DNA from: DASSUW01 sp963811895
Lineage (GTDB): Bacteria; Actinomycetota; Thermoleophilia; Solirubrobacterales; Solirubrobacteraceae
DNA length: 64,000 nt
NCBI GenBank assembly: GCA_963811895.1
Contig: CAWETE010000011.1
Span: forward strand, 28,487 to 92,486
Direction: 5' to 3'
Shown here one piece after another: positions 1 to 8,401 of this stretch. The position numbers and the translations under genes are program-made. The notes under the pieces were generated by a model. It searched no databases and was not told the DNA's origin. It saw only the letters and a list, made by a program, of their open reading frames with translations. The first letter of the stretch is position 1; the number at the start of each line of letters is the position of its first letter.

Positions 1-33
1 AGTACAGCTCGGCTGCCGCGATCAGCTCATGCA

Positions 34-71
34 CATTTGTGCTGGACAAATGCTCAGGCACGTCGTAGGTT
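34..71 (+). promoter_or_regulatory. Promoter with overlapping palindromic operator before the LacD-type gene
   Basis: A perfect inverted repeat, CATTTGT-gctgg-ACAAATG, spans 34-52. It overlaps a -35-like TGGACA at 43-48, which is followed after 17 bp by a -10-like TAGGTT at 66-71. A GAGGAAA ribosome site precedes the ATG at 102. The arrangement is that of a repressed sugar promoter. The binding protein is unknown: it may be the DeoR protein encoded at 5243-6040 or a regulator outside the window. The same palindrome was not found before the ABC transporter genes. Confidence 0.55.
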
Positions 72-101
72 TGTACCAGAACCACGACAACGAGGAAAGC
101 A

Positions 102-992
102 ATGCCCGTCACCACCACCGCCCTGACCACGGCCGAGCGCCGTGCGCTCCGGCAGATCCAGACCGCCGGCGGCCGCTTCGCCGTCATCGCAGCCGACCAC
201 GGCCAGCCGCTCGTCGACATGCTCGACGCGCTCGGCGTCTCCAGCGCCCCGGAGGAGCAGCGGGCGTTCAAGGCCGACCTGGTCGACACCGTCGGGCGCG
301 ATGCGAGCGCGGTGCTGCTCGATCCGGACGTCTCGCTGCCCGCGATCGTCGACGAGGACGTGCTCGCGCGTGACGTCGGCCTGCTCGTGCGGATCGAGGC
401 CGACGGCCACGAGGAAGAGGACGGCCTGCGGCGGTCCGGCCTCATCGACGGGCTCGGAGCCGAGGGCGCGCGGGCACTGGGCGCCACCGCGGCGAAGGTG
501 ATGGTCTTCCTGCGCGCCGACCGCGAGGACCTCGACGGCTACACGGCCGGCATGGTGCGCGCGGCGCTCGAGGACTGCGCCCGAGCCGACCTGCTGTGCG
601 TGATGGAGCTCATGACCTACCGGCTCGACGACGAGAGCCCGGAGGACTTCGCCGCCCGCAAGGAGGACCTCGTCGTCGACGGCGCGGTGTTCCTGCAGGA
701 GTGCGGCTCGAAGGTGCTCAAGCTCGAGTACCCCGGTTCCGCGGAGGGCTGCCGGCGGGTCACCGACGCGATCGACGTCCCCTGGGCCGTGCTGTCCGCC
801 GGCGTCGACCACGAGGCGTTCTGCGGCCAGCTTCGCGCGTCGATGGACGGCGGCGCCGACGGCTTCATCGCCGGGCGCTCGCTGTGGAAGGAGGGCGTCG
901 GCCGGCCGGCCGCCGAGCGCCGGGCGTTCCTCGACGGCGTCGCGCGCCGGCGCATGGAGGACCTCCTCGCCATCGTCGAATCCGCCCGCTAG
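102..992 (+). CDS. LacD-type tagatose 1,6-bisphosphate aldolase family protein
   Basis: This 296-residue protein resembles the class I aldolases LacD and YihT, which cleave tagatose 1,6-bisphosphate or 6-deoxy-6-sulfofructose 1-phosphate to dihydroxyacetone phosphate and an aldehyde. An early AADHGQ motif lies at residues 30-35, and the likely Schiff-base lysine is K207 in KLEYPG. A GAGGAAA ribosome site supports the ATG start. It is the first gene of a galactoside cluster and is followed 18 bp later by a PfkB-family kinase, so a tagatose-6-phosphate-like route is plausible. The exact substrate is inferred; a sulfosugar substrate cannot be excluded from sequence, although no other sulfoglycolysis gene is nearby. 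Confidence 0.75.
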   Translation: MPVTTTALTTAERRALRQIQTAGGRFAVIAADHGQPLVDMLDALGVSSAPEEQRAFKADLVDTVGRDASAVLLDPDVSLPAIVDEDVLARDVGLLVRIEADGHEEEDGLRRSGLIDGLGAEGARALGATAAKVMVFLRADREDLDGYTAGMVRAALEDCARADLLCVMELMTYRLDDESPEDFAARKEDLVVDGAVFLQECGSKVLKLEYPGSAEGCRRVTDAIDVPWAVLSAGVDHEAFCGQLRASMDGGADGFIAGRSLWKEGVGRPAAERRAFLDGVARRRMEDLLAIVESAR

Positions 993-1010
993 AAGTGATC
1001 TCGCGGTCCG

Positions 1011-1913
1011 ATGAGCGTCATCGTCGTCGGCAGCCTCAATCTCGACCTCGTCGCCGAGGTCGCCCACCTGCCCGCCCGCGGCGAGACGCTCCTCGCTGAC
1101 GGCCACGGCCGCGCGCTGGGCGGCAAGGGGGCCAACCAGGCCGTCTCGGCCGCGCGGCACGGCGTGGACGTGGCGATGGTCGGCTGCGTCGGCGCCGACG
1201 CCGAGGGGCGCGCGCTCACCGGCGCCCTGGCCGCCGAGGGGATCGACGTCAGCGGCATCGCCGTACGGGACGACGTCGCGACGGGCGTGGCGCACATCAC
1301 CGTCGATCCCGAGGGCGCGAACACGATCGTCGTCGTTCCCGGCGCCAACGGCAGGCTCGGCGCCCCCGACGTCCGCGACGAGCTCAGCCGGCTCCCGGCC
1401 GCCGACGTGCTGCTCCTCCAGCTCGAGATCCCGGTCGAGGCGGTCATCGCCGCCGCCGAGATGGCGACAGCGCGCATCGTCCTGAACCCCGCGCCGGCGC
1501 GCGAGCTGCCGAGCGAGCTCCTCGATCAGGTCGACGTGCTCGTCCCGAACGCTCCCGAGCTCGGTGCCCTGACCGGCGGCGGCGTGCCGTCGACGGTGCG
1601 GGACGTAGCGGCGCGCGCCCGGCTGCTCGCCGGCGGCTGCGCCGTGGTCGTCACGATGGGCGAGTCGGGCGCGCTCGTCGTCGACCGCGACGAGACCACG
1701 CACGTCCCGGCGCCGCGAGTCGTCGCCGTCGACACCACGGGCGCCGGCGACGCCTTCTGCGGCAGCCTCGCGGCCGGCCTCGCGGGCGGTCTGTCGCTCG
1801 TCGGCGCCGCCCGCGATGCGGTGCGCGTCGCCTCGCAGTCGACGCAGCGCCGCGGCGCGCTCGAGGCGTTCCCGTCCGCCGACGAGATCAGCGCGCTGCT
1901 AGCGGGCGGATGA
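1011..1913 (+). CDS. PfkB-family sugar kinase, ribokinase type
   Basis: A 300-residue kinase of the ribokinase/PfkB fold. The substrate-binding GGKGANQA motif lies at residues 37-44 and the anion-hole and catalytic DTTGAGDAF motif at 241-249, with D247 as the catalytic base; NPAPA in the middle is typical of ribokinases. It follows the LacD-type gene closely in the same direction, so the pair may phosphorylate and then cleave a sugar phosphate. By motif the best name is ribokinase; by context it could act on tagatose 6-phosphate or another hexose. Its 3' end overlaps the end of the convergent beta-galactosidase gene by 26 bp. Confidence 0.75.
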   Translation: MSVIVVGSLNLDLVAEVAHLPARGETLLADGHGRALGGKGANQAVSAARHGVDVAMVGCVGADAEGRALTGALAAEGIDVSGIAVRDDVATGVAHITVDPEGANTIVVVPGANGRLGAPDVRDELSRLPAADVLLLQLEIPVEAVIAAAEMATARIVLNPAPARELPSELLDQVDVLVPNAPELGALTGGGVPSTVRDVAARARLLAGGCAVVVTMGESGALVVDRDETTHVPAPRVVAVDTTGAGDAFCGSLAAGLAGGLSLVGAARDAVRVASQSTQRRGALEAFPSADEISALLAGG

Positions 1914-4416
1914 CGTAGCTGAACCGGTGCGTGCCGGCGCTCGAGCGGTACTGCGGGCTGGTGTCGGGCCCGCAGCTGGCGGTGCCGAGGCCGCGCTGCG
2001 CGTGGTCGAGGTTGAGGATGACCTCCGCGCGCGGCTTCAGGTCGCTCGTGTGGCGGGCGTCGGTGAGGTCCTGCGTCGTGAAGTGGCTCGCCGAGAAGCC
2101 GATCGTCGGCATGCCGAGCACCTCGATCCCCGTGCCGTCCTCGCGGGTGAGGCGCAGCCAGCGGGTGTCGCCGTGGTGGCCGTGCTCCTGCGGAGCGATG
2201 TAGGGCACGTACTCGTCGGTCACCGTGCTGGTCCAGCGGCCGACGACGGCTGACGCCTGGCGGTCGGGGTAGTTCTCCCACGGGCCGCGGCCGAGGTACT
2301 CGAGCCGCTCGAGGCCGGGCGCCAGCGTGAAGGTGACGCCGATCCGCGGCAGGTCGGCCGGCACCTCCACCTCGTGCTCGAACAGCCAACCGTCCTCGAG
2401 CGCCGTCACGTCCTGGCGGTGCGGGACGTCGAGATCGAGCTTCAGCCAGCGCTGCAGCGGACCAACGGTGCGGCCGGGATACAGCGGCAGGCCGTCGTTG
2501 TCGGTCGGCGCCCGCCAGAGCTGGAGGTGCGGGCCGTCGAGCACGTCCGCGAGCTCCGGGCTGTCGCCCGGGCGCACTTCGGGCGCGACCGGCGGGCGCA
2601 GCTCGAACTGCCGCCACGCCACCTCGTGGTCGCCGTCGTAGAAGCGCATCGTCACGTGCTCGCGATCGCCCACGTCGAGCGCGAACTCGCCGCTGGTGGG
2701 CAGCTCGCCTCCCTCCCACTCCCCGCGCAGGTGATCGAGGCCGGTGAACAGGTTGCGGTTATGGATCCGGAAGCGCCCGCCGCCGAGGTGCTCGACCTCG
2801 AGCGGCGCGGCGAGGTACTTGAGCTCGTACATCGCGGGGTGCGGCGTGCGGTCGGGCCAGACGAGGCCGTCGGCGCAGAAGTTCGCGTCGTGGCGCTGCT
2901 CGCCGAAGTCCCCGCCGTAGGCCCAGTGGTCGCCGACCTTGATGCCGTGGTCGATCCACTCCCACACGAAGCCGCCCTGCAGCGCGTCGTGGCGGTCGAA
3001 GGCGGCGTAGTAGTCGGCCAGGCCGCCGTTGCTGTTGCCCATCGCGTGCGAGAACTCGCACAGGATCAGGGGCCGCGGGTCGTCCGAGAACTCCGCGAAC
3101 GCCTCGATCGAGGCGACGTCGGCGTACATCGGGCAGACGACGTCGGTCGCCCGCCGGCCGCCGCTCCAGTCGCGGTTGATGGCGCCCTCGTAGTGCAGCG
3201 GCCGCGTCGGATCGCGCTCGCGCAGCCAGTCGGCGGCGGCGTCGTGGTTGGGCCCGTAGCCGCTCTCGTTGCCGAGCGACCACAGGATCACCGACGGGTG
3301 GTTCTTGTCGCGCTCGACCATGTTCTGGACGCGCTCCATGAACGCATCGGCGTAGCGCGGGTCGTTGCAGACCTCGTCGTAGTAGGCGTGCGCCTCGATG
3401 TTGGCCTCGTCGATCACGTAAAGGCCGTGGCGGTCGCAGAGGTCGAGCCAGTACGGGTCGTTGGGGTAGTGCGAGCAGCGGACGGCGTTGACGTTGAAGG
3501 CCTTCATCAGCCGCACGTCGGCCTCCATCAGCTCGCGCGTGACGGCGCGGCCGCGGCGGTCGTCGTGGTCGTGGCGGTTGACGCCGCAGATCCGGAGCGG
3601 CCTGCCGTTGAGGAGCAGCTGCCGGCCGGCGATCTCGACCGTGCGGAAGCCGACCTGGCACGACACCTCGTCGTCGCCGGCGGTGACGTGGAGCGTGTAG
3701 AGGTGCGGCGTCTCGGCCGACCACAGCAGCGGGTCCTTCACCCGTCCGGGCCCGTCGAGCACCGTGCGGCCGTCTGGGTCGAGCAGGCGGACCTCGCCGG
3801 GCGCGTCGACCTCGAACCGCCCGTCGGCGAAGCCCCGGGCGAACACGTCGGCGATGTACTCGCGCGGCGTCGCGTACAGGAACACGTCGCGCGGCAGGCC
3901 GCCGTGCCACCACTGGTCCTGATCCTCGACGAAGCTCGCGTCCGACCACTGCACGACCGCGCAGACCAGCTCGTTGTCGTCCTCCAGCAGATGCGTCACG
4001 TCGAACTCGGCGGGAGTGCGCGCGTCCTTGTGGATGCCGACCGGCTCGCCGTTGAGCTCGACGAACAGCGCCCCTTCGCTGCCGCCGAAGTGCAGCACCA
4101 CGCGCTCGCCCTCCGGCCGCGCGAACCGCCGCCGGAAGATGCCGGTCGGGTTCTCGGACGGCACGTTCGGCGGCTTCTCGTCGAACGGCATCTGCACGTT
4201 CGTGTAGGCGGGCGGAGCGAAGCCCTGCATGGTCCACAGCCCCGGCACCTCGATCGACGACCACTCGCCGAGCGGGGCTTCGGGGTGCGGCAGCAGCTGG
4301 AAGTCCCAGCGCCCGTTCAGCGGCGCCGTGGGCCGTCTCAGCGTGGCCGACGGGGCCACTCGCCCCTGGCTGGTCAGCTCCGGCCGCTCCCACGGCCGGC
4401 CCTCGAGGATCCTCAC
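1888..4416 (-). CDS. GH2 beta-galactosidase
   Basis: An 842-residue glycoside hydrolase family 2 enzyme expected to hydrolyse lactose or other beta-galactosides. Domain order is the N-terminal sugar-binding jelly roll, an Ig-like domain, a TIM barrel from about residue 290, and a C-terminal LacZ-type small-chain beta-sandwich (LGRGPWENYPDR, LWRAPTDNDG). The acid/base is E384 in GNESGYG and the nucleophile E454 in LILCEFSHAMGNS. It is shorter than E. coli LacZ (about 1023 residues). No signal peptide is visible, so it is probably cytoplasmic. The GTG start overlaps the galT stop as GTGA, which implies translational coupling and fixes the start. Confidence 0.88.
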   Translation of the reverse strand: MRILEGRPWERPELTSQGRVAPSATLRRPTAPLNGRWDFQLLPHPEAPLGEWSSIEVPGLWTMQGFAPPAYTNVQMPFDEKPPNVPSENPTGIFRRRFARPEGERVVLHFGGSEGALFVELNGEPVGIHKDARTPAEFDVTHLLEDDNELVCAVVQWSDASFVEDQDQWWHGGLPRDVFLYATPREYIADVFARGFADGRFEVDAPGEVRLLDPDGRTVLDGPGRVKDPLLWSAETPHLYTLHVTAGDDEVSCQVGFRTVEIAGRQLLLNGRPLRICGVNRHDHDDRRGRAVTRELMEADVRLMKAFNVNAVRCSHYPNDPYWLDLCDRHGLYVIDEANIEAHAYYDEVCNDPRYADAFMERVQNMVERDKNHPSVILWSLGNESGYGPNHDAAADWLRERDPTRPLHYEGAINRDWSGGRRATDVVCPMYADVASIEAFAEFSDDPRPLILCEFSHAMGNSNGGLADYYAAFDRHDALQGGFVWEWIDHGIKVGDHWAYGGDFGEQRHDANFCADGLVWPDRTPHPAMYELKYLAAPLEVEHLGGGRFRIHNRNLFTGLDHLRGEWEGGELPTSGEFALDVGDREHVTMRFYDGDHEVAWRQFELRPPVAPEVRPGDSPELADVLDGPHLQLWRAPTDNDGLPLYPGRTVGPLQRWLKLDLDVPHRQDVTALEDGWLFEHEVEVPADLPRIGVTFTLAPGLERLEYLGRGPWENYPDRQASAVVGRWTSTVTDEYVPYIAPQEHGHHGDTRWLRLTREDGTGIEVLGMPTIGFSASHFTTQDLTDARHTSDLKPRAEVILNLDHAQRGLGTASCGPDTSPQYRSSAGTHRFSYVIRPLAAR

Positions 4417-5246
4417 ACCGCCTCCCGCAGCGCTCTCGCCGCCTCTTCCGGTACCACCGGGTTGAAGTACACGCCGGAGCCCAGCTCTCCGGCCGCCACG
4501 TAGCGTGCCACGCCGGGCGCGCGCCACGGCGTGACGATCTCCACGTGCAGCCGCGCCCCCGGCCAGTCGCCGCCGTCGAACGGCCGCTGGTGGATCCACA
4601 GCATGTACGGCGTGTCGGCCTCGAACAGGCGGTCCAGCCGCGCCAGCACGTCGACGAGCAGCGCCGCCATCGCCCGGCGGCCGGCCGCGTCCAGGGACGG
4701 CAGGTCCGGCACCGCATCGTCGGGCATCAGCAGCAGCACGTACGGGAAGGTCGGCGCCTCCGGCACCCACGCGCGCCAGCCGTCCACGCTCGCCACCAGC
4801 CGGTCGCCGGGCTCGCTCACCGGCCCGCTGCGGTGCAGCTCGCGCAGCGGCATCTCCGGCACGAAGTCGAACGCGTAGATCTGCCCGTGCGGGTGCGTGA
4901 TGGTCGCCCCGACCTCCGGCCCCCGGTTCTCGAACACGAGCACGTAGGCGATGTCCGGCCGCGCGCCGAGCACGGCGCTGCGCTCGGCCCACAGCTCGAC
5001 CACCCGCGCGGCGCCATCGGCCCCGAGCTCCCAGAACGCCACGTCGTGGCGCGGCGAGTACAGGATCACCTCACACCGCTCATCCGGCATCGCCGGCCAG
5101 CGGTTGGGGATCCAGCGCACCTCGTACGGCTCGGGCGCCTCGATCCCGCCAGGGCAGAACGGGCACACCGCGTCGGGCAGGTTCGGGCGCGCCTGGCGCG
5201 AGGAGACCACGAACGTCGTCGCCCCGCTGAGGGGATCCACGCTCAC
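4413..5246 (-). CDS. galT: Galactose-1-phosphate uridylyltransferase
   Basis: A 277-residue HIT-superfamily transferase that exchanges UMP between UDP-glucose and galactose 1-phosphate in the Leloir pathway. The active-site HPH triplet lies at residues 118-120 within THPHGQIYAF, with H120 as the expected nucleophile. N-terminal CPFCPG forms half of a zinc site, and WIHQRPF is near the C-terminus. It is shorter than the usual 320-350 residues. It overlaps the deoR stop and the beta-galactosidase start by GTGA at each end, so the three genes form one operon. No galK is present in the window. Confidence 0.82.
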   Translation of the reverse strand: MSVDPLSGATTFVVSSRQARPNLPDAVCPFCPGGIEAPEPYEVRWIPNRWPAMPDERCEVILYSPRHDVAFWELGADGAARVVELWAERSAVLGARPDIAYVLVFENRGPEVGATITHPHGQIYAFDFVPEMPLRELHRSGPVSEPGDRLVASVDGWRAWVPEAPTFPYVLLLMPDDAVPDLPSLDAAGRRAMAALLVDVLARLDRLFEADTPYMLWIHQRPFDGGDWPGARLHVEIVTPWRAPGVARYVAAGELGSGVYFNPVVPEEAARALREAV

Positions 5247-6040
5247 CGCGCGGTCGGCGCCACGATCAGCCGGCCGACGTGCTCGCTGACGACGGACTGC
5301 GCGTCCTGCGCCAGGCCCTCGTCGGTGACCAGCACCTGCGCCTCGCCGAGCTCGGCCATCCGGCTCAGGCCGCGGACGCCCCACTTCGTGTGGTCGACCA
5401 CGACGGCGAGCTGATCGGCCGTCTCGATCATCGCCTTGTTGGTGTCGGCCTCCAGCAGGTTCGGGGTCGTCAAGCCCGAGTCGACGGCCATCCCGTGCAC
5501 GCCCATGAAGAGCATGTCGACGTGCAGCGAGCGCAGCGCGGTGACCGCGATCGGCCCCACCAGGGCGTCGGACGGCGTGCGCACACCGCCGATCAGCACC
5601 ACGGTGAGGTCGGGCCGCGCCTGGCGGTGGAGCACGATCGCCACCTGCATCGAGTTGGTGACGACCGTGAGGTCCGGGATGGCGGCGAGGTGGTGCGCCA
5701 GCCGCCACGTCGTGGTGCCGGCGCTGAGCGCGATCGCCTGGCCGGGCTCCACCAGGCTCGCGGCCGCCTGCGCGATCGCCTCCTTCTCGGCGAACTGGCG
5801 GCGCGACTTGGCGTCGAACCCCGGCTCGTCGGTGCTGAGCTGGCGACGCGCGGTGGCCCCGCCGTGCACCTTGTCGACCAGCCCCGAACCCGCGAGTACG
5901 TCGAGGTCGCGGCGGATCGTCATGTCCGACACGCCGAGCAGCTCGGTCAGCTCGCTCACGCGAACGGCCCCGCGACGCCGGATCTCCTCGGCGATCAGAT
6001 GTTGACGCCTGGCAGCGAGCATCTCAACAATATCCAACAC
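5243..6040 (-). CDS. DeoR-family transcriptional regulator
   Basis: A DeoR-type repressor with an N-terminal winged helix (VSELTELLGVSDMTIRRDL) and a C-terminal sugar-phosphate sensor domain of the ribose-5-phosphate isomerase fold (ALSAGTTTWRLA, FMGVHGM). Proteins of this family are usually released from DNA by a phosphorylated sugar intermediate. It heads the deoR-galT-beta-galactosidase operon and is divergent from the ABC transporter, so it probably controls both. The open frame begins at 6040 with GTG; the internal ATG at 6022 (MLAARRQHL) matches the usual DeoR N-terminus and may be the true start. Confidence 0.85.
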   Translation of the reverse strand: MLDIVEMLAARRQHLIAEEIRRRGAVRVSELTELLGVSDMTIRRDLDVLAGSGLVDKVHGGATARRQLSTDEPGFDAKSRRQFAEKEAIAQAAASLVEPGQAIALSAGTTTWRLAHHLAAIPDLTVVTNSMQVAIVLHRQARPDLTVVLIGGVRTPSDALVGPIAVTALRSLHVDMLFMGVHGMAVDSGLTTPNLLEADTNKAMIETADQLAVVVDHTKWGVRGLSRMAELGEAQVLVTDEGLAQDAQSVVSEHVGRLIVAPTAR

Positions 6041-6188
6041 CTTCGCCCATCAAGTCGTCAAGTCCTCCGTTCCTTGACAGCCATTGAACGGGGTGAAAGG
6101 CTTCACAAAGTTGGTTCGTGAGTGATCGTGGTGGATTTAGAGGGAATCCGCCCAGTTTGTCGTTGCCATGTGAGGAGGAGGAGATCCC
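6041..6188. promoter_or_regulatory. Divergent regulatory region between deoR and the sugar ABC transporter
   Basis: This 148-bp region separates divergent sugar genes. It holds a direct repeat TCAAGTC at 6050-6056 and 6058-6064, a -35-like TTGACA at 6074-6079, and an imperfect inverted repeat TTCACAAAG-ttg-GTTCGTGAG at 6102-6122 that could be a DeoR operator. A strong purine-rich ribosome site (AGGAGGAGGAG) ends just before the ATG at 6189. No convincing -10 box could be assigned. Confidence 0.4.
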
Positions 6189-7484
6189 ATGACGGATGGA
6201 GTGCCGCTGCTCACCCGCCGGTCCTTGATGCAGTCCGGCGCGGCCGGCCTGGCCATCGTCTACGGCCTGTCCGGCTGCGGCGACGACGATGAGTCCAGCA
6301 GCGGCGGCGGCACCGAGAAGGCCTCGGGCACCGTCAGCTTCGGCTCGAACGCCTCGGACCCGGTGCCCAAGAAGGCGCTGCAGGAGGTCTTCGACGGCTT
6401 CAAGACCTCGTCGGGCATCACGGTCGACGTCAACACGGTCGACCACAACACGTTCCAGGAGCAGATCAACAACTACCTCCAGGGCACGCCCGACGACGTG
6501 TTCACCTGGTTCGCCGGCTACCGCATGCAGTTCTTCGCGGAGCGCGGCCTGGCGACCGACATCAGCGATGTCTGGGAGAAGATCGGCGGCAGTTTCTCCG
6601 ACGCCTTCAAGCAGGCCTCCACCGGGCTCGACGGCAAGCAGTACTTCATCCCGTTCTACAACTACCCCTGGGCGGTCTTCTACAAGAAGAGCGTCTGGGA
6701 GAAGAACGGCTACGAGCCGGCCGCGAACCTGGACGACTTCAAGGCGCTCTGCGAGCAGATCAAGAAGGACGGCATGACGCCGATCGCCTTCGGCGACAAG
6801 GACGGCTGGCCCGCCATGGGCACGTTCGACTACATCAACATGCGCGTCAACGGCTACGACTTCCACAAGCAGCTGATGGCCGGCGAGGCCGCGTGGGACG
6901 GCACCGAGGTCAAGACCGTGTTCGAGACCTGGCGCGAGCTGCTGCCGTACCACGCCGAGGGCTCGCTCGGCCGCACGTGGCAGGACGCGGCGCAGACGCT
7001 CAACAAGGACTCGGCGATGTACGTGCTCGGCTCCTTCGTCGGCCAGCAGTTCGAGGGTGAGGCACTCGAGGATCTCGACTTCTTCGCGTTCCCGGAGATC
7101 AACTCCGAGCACGCGCAGGACGCGGTCGAGGCCCCGATCGACGGCTTCATGCTCTCCAAGGACCCGAAGAACGAGGCTGCCGGCAAGGCGCTGCTGGAGT
7201 ACCTTGCGGGGCCTGAGGCGCAGAACACCTACCTCAAGAGCGACCCGAACAACGTCGCCGCCAACAACGATGCGGACACCAGCAACTACAACGCCATCCA
7301 GACCAAGGCGAACGAGCTGATCTCCGGGGCCAAGCAGATCTCGCAGTTCCTGGACCGCGACACGCGGCCCGATTTCGCCTCCACGGTGATGATCCCGGCG
7401 CTGCAGGACTTCATCAAGAACCCGGACGACATCGACGGGCTCACCTCGAGCATCGAGCAGCAGAAGAAGACCATTTTCGTCTGA
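6189..7484 (+). CDS. Sugar ABC transporter substrate-binding lipoprotein
   Basis: A 431-residue family 1 extracellular solute-binding protein. The N-terminus has paired arginines (TRRSLMQSG, residues 9-17), a hydrophobic stretch and a lipobox LSGC with Cys30 as lipidation site; the RR pair suggests possible Tat export. The serine/glycine linker after Cys30 is typical of lipoproteins. It should capture oligosaccharides outside the membrane and deliver them to the two permeases that follow. The start is supported by AGGAGGAGGAG. The stop overlaps the next ATG (TGATG). The substrate is probably an alpha- or beta-galactoside judging from the adjacent glycosidases, which is inference. Confidence 0.88.
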   Translation: MTDGVPLLTRRSLMQSGAAGLAIVYGLSGCGDDDESSSGGGTEKASGTVSFGSNASDPVPKKALQEVFDGFKTSSGITVDVNTVDHNTFQEQINNYLQGTPDDVFTWFAGYRMQFFAERGLATDISDVWEKIGGSFSDAFKQASTGLDGKQYFIPFYNYPWAVFYKKSVWEKNGYEPAANLDDFKALCEQIKKDGMTPIAFGDKDGWPAMGTFDYINMRVNGYDFHKQLMAGEAAWDGTEVKTVFETWRELLPYHAEGSLGRTWQDAAQTLNKDSAMYVLGSFVGQQFEGEALEDLDFFAFPEINSEHAQDAVEAPIDGFMLSKDPKNEAAGKALLEYLAGPEAQNTYLKSDPNNVAANNDADTSNYNAIQTKANELISGAKQISQFLDRDTRPDFASTVMIPALQDFIKNPDDIDGLTSSIEQQKKTIFV

Positions 7485-8401
7485 TGGCATCAGCCGTTCC
7501 CCGTCGCCGCCGCCGTGCCGCTCGACTGAGCGGCGGCGACAGGGTCGCGGTCACGCTGATGATCGGCGTGCCGCTGTTCGTGGTCGTCGCCCTCGTGTGG
7601 GTCCCGACGATCCTCTCCGGCTTCCTCTCGTTCACGAGCTGGGACGGCATCGGCGGGGTGTCGACCATCGAGTGGGTCGGCACCCGCAACTACCAGCAGA
7701 TCTTCGAGATCTACCCGCCGTTCTGGCCGGCGTTCCGCCACAACGTCATCTGGCTGGTCTTCCTCACGCTCGTCCCGACGATGCTCGGGCTGCTGTTCGC
7801 CTACCTGCTCGACAAGAAGATCCGCGGCACCCGCGTCTACCAGAGCATCTTCTTCCTGCCCGTCGTGCTCTCGCTGGCCGTCGTCGGCTTCATCTGGCAG
7901 CTCGTCTACGCGCCGGAGCAGGGGCTGCTCAACAACATCCTCGGCACCACCGAGCAGGGCAACCTGATCGACTGGCTCGGCAACCCCGACATCAATTTGT
8001 GGGCGGTGCTCGTGGCCGCCGCGTGGCGGCACGCGGGCTACATCATGATCCTCTACCTGGCGGGGCTGAAGAGCGTCGACCCGTCGCTGCGCGAGGCCGC
8101 GGCGATCGACGGGGCGGGCGAGTGGTACGCCTTCCGGACGGTCGTGCTGCCGGCGCTCAAGCCGATCAACATCGTGGTCGTGGTCGTGACGGTGATCGAG
8201 GCGCTACGGGCGTTCGACCTCGTCTACATCATCAACAACGGCCGCAACGGGCTCGAGCTGCTGTCCGTGCTCGTGTTCGACAACATCGTCGGCGAGGCGA
8301 GCCGGATCGGGTTCGGCTCGGCGATCGCGGTGATCCTGCTGCTGATCGCGCTGCCGCCGATCGTCATCTTCGTCGCGCGCATGAACAAGGAGCAGGTGTG
8401 A
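7484..8401 (+). CDS. Sugar ABC transporter permease, MalF/UgpA type
   Basis: A 305-residue inner-membrane permease with about six hydrophobic segments and the cytoplasmic EAA loop (LREAAAIDGAGEWYAF) that docks on the ATPase. The N-terminus is a short arginine-rich tail followed by the first membrane helix. It is the first of two permeases forming the channel for the importer encoded at 6189-10484. It is translationally coupled at both ends, by TGATG upstream and GTGTGA downstream. Confidence 0.9.
   Translation: MASAVPRRRRRAARLSGGDRVAVTLMIGVPLFVVVALVWVPTILSGFLSFTSWDGIGGVSTIEWVGTRNYQQIFEIYPPFWPAFRHNVIWLVFLTLVPTMLGLLFAYLLDKKIRGTRVYQSIFFLPVVLSLAVVGFIWQLVYAPEQGLLNNILGTTEQGNLIDWLGNPDINLWAVLVAAAWRHAGYIMILYLAGLKSVDPSLREAAAIDGAGEWYAFRTVVLPALKPINIVVVVVTVIEALRAFDLVYIINNGRNGLELLSVLVFDNIVGEASRIGFGSAIAVILLLIALPPIVIFVARMNKEQV

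Noticed and set aside
1..34. An open minus-strand frame from a GTG at 34 (VHELIAAAELY) reaching the window edge.
   Set aside because: Only 11 codons are visible; it may be the start of a divergent gene, but cannot be supported.
2374..4503. Long antisense open frame opposite the beta-galactosidase (also 24917-26863 and 45801-47852).
   Set aside because: Composition is the Arg/Val/Glu-rich shadow of GC-rich coding DNA, with no motifs; the real genes lie on the other strand.
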